DNA from: Desulfobacteraceae bacterium
GTDB lineage: Bacteria > Desulfobacterota > Desulfobacteria > Desulfobacterales > Desulfobacteraceae
Assembly (NCBI GenBank): GCA_011390435.1
Contig: JAABSK010000176.1
Span: 1-6,039, forward strand
Direction of reading: 5' to 3'
DNA length: 6,039 nucleotides
The first letter of the stretch is position 1; every line of letters begins with the position of its first letter. Both the position numbers and the translations under genes were made by a program. Positions 5,463 to 6,039 of the stretch are shown here, piece by piece. The notes beneath the pieces are model-generated. The model had not been told where the DNA came from and ran no database searches. It was given only the letters and a program-made list of their open reading frames with translations.

Positions 5463-6039
5463 TTATTTGGGCGTCAGCCGGAGCAGACGGCCGTTATGCT
5501 TGTCCTCCAAAATCCAGATGGCACCTTTTGGACCCTGCTCAACTTCCCGGATGCGTTTGCCCATGGCAAAACGTTCTGCCTCATGGGCCTGGGAACCGTT
5601 AATCTCAATGCGGACCAGGGATCTGGATCGGAGCCCGCCAAGGAATGCATTGCCCTGCCATTGCTGGAACAGGGCGCCGTCATAGATGATCAGGCCGGAA
5701 GGGGCAACCGTGGGAACCCAGTAAATTTCAGGTGCATTAAATTCCGGGCGTGTGTCATGGTCGGGGATGGGAATTCCTGAATACTGGTCGCCCCAGGAGA
5801 CAATGGGCCAGCCATAATTGTCCCCCCTGACGGTCAAGTTGAATTCGTCCCCGTGCCAGGGCCCCATTTCATGGGTCCACAGACGCCCCTGGTGGTCAAA
5901 GGCAATTCCCAGAAGGTTCCGGTGCCCCAGAGACCAGAAGGTTTTGGCAAGCGCTCCCTTGTCCTGGAATGGGTTGTCAGGCAGGACAGATCCGTCCTCG
6001 TTTAAACGGATAACCTTGCCCAGATTCTGGGTCCAGTCC
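5463..6039 (-). CDS. PQQ-dependent aldose sugar dehydrogenase (Asd/YliI-like), C-terminal fragment
   Basis: The frame is open from the window edge (first full codon at 6038) to the TAA at 5465-5463, giving the last 191 residues; the N-terminus and any signal peptide lie outside. The fragment belongs to the six-bladed beta-propeller glucose/sorbosone dehydrogenase family. Diagnostic stretches in order are [12 protein letters not shown] (6-17), [14 protein letters not shown] (35-48), [12 protein letters not shown] (56-67), NYGWP (74-78), [11 protein letters not shown] (111-121), [15 protein letters not shown] and [18 protein letters not shown]. In E. coli YliI and relatives these regions line the PQQ/calcium site and the enzyme oxidises aldose sugars in the periplasm, passing electrons to the respiratory chain. 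Most relatives read EHGPRGGDE where this has EMGPWHGDE, a modest departure next to the cofactor site. It is the most upstream gene visible in the minus-strand run. Bacteria commonly lack their own PQQ synthesis, so actual cofactor use is uncertain. Confidence 0.9.
   Translation of the reverse strand, partial: DWTQNLGKVIRLNEDGSVLPDNPFQDKGALAKTFWSLGHRNLLGIAFDHQGRLWTHEMGPWHGDEFNLTVRGDNYGWPIVSWGDQYSGIPIPDHDTRPEFNAPEIYWVPTVAPSGLIIYDGALFQQWQGNAFLGGLRSRSLVRIEINGSQAHEAERFAMGKRIREVEQGPKGAIWILEDKHNGRLLRLTPK

Larger units (their letters stand above)
726..6039 (-). other. Probable polycistronic run of five genes
   Basis: All five minus-strand genes are separated by 18 bp or overlap (by 16, 34 and 1 bp). 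No intergenic space exists for an internal promoter or intrinsic terminator. The promoter must lie beyond 6039, and any terminator would fall within the antisense of the adhesin gene below 726; I see no hairpin plus U-run there. Confidence 0.7.

Overview
The window most resembles the genome of a Gram-negative, probably anaerobic bacterium of the Desulfobacterota (Desulfobacterales-like). This rests on the gene mix: a UGA-encoded selenoprotein of the glycine/proline reductase B type, a 7TMR-DISM sensor, a filamentous-haemagglutinin type surface protein and a lipoprotein metallo-hydrolase, at moderate GC. The lineage is an inference; nothing in the window fixes the species.

Layout. Bases 1-734 on the plus strand are the 3' end of a haemagglutinin-repeat adhesin whose start lies outside the window. 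Everything from 6039 down to 726 is one tightly packed minus-strand run. In transcription order it holds: the C-terminal part of a PQQ-type aldose sugar dehydrogenase (6038-5463); a lipoprotein NAPE-PLD/RomA-like metallo-beta-lactamase-fold hydrolase (5444-4353); a small unassigned protein that looks like a cut-down N-terminal domain (4368-3814); a 292-residue selenoprotein (3847-2969); and a 747-residue 7TMR-DISM/PAS sensor (2969-726). Spacings are 18 bp, then overlaps of 16, 34 and 1 bp, so one polycistronic transcript is likely. The run meets the adhesin gene tail to tail with a 9-bp overlap. No stretch above 300 bp lacks a gene, and I see no promoter, tRNA, rRNA, CRISPR array or insertion sequence.

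The main point is that the region 3847-2969 is a single gene read through an in-frame UGA (3346-3344), not two short ORFs. The UGA starts a U-P-V-C-H motif, and a well-formed bacterial SECIS-like hairpin begins at the UGA itself. The Sec gene stops on the TAATG that starts the sensor gene, so the two are probably translationally coupled.

How the genes work together is not obvious. The dehydrogenase and hydrolase belong in the cell envelope, the sensor sits in the inner membrane with a periplasmic ligand-binding domain, and the selenoprotein looks cytoplasmic with a thiol/selenol redox site. A pathway acting on an envelope or small-molecule substrate, with its own receptor, is conceivable but unproven.
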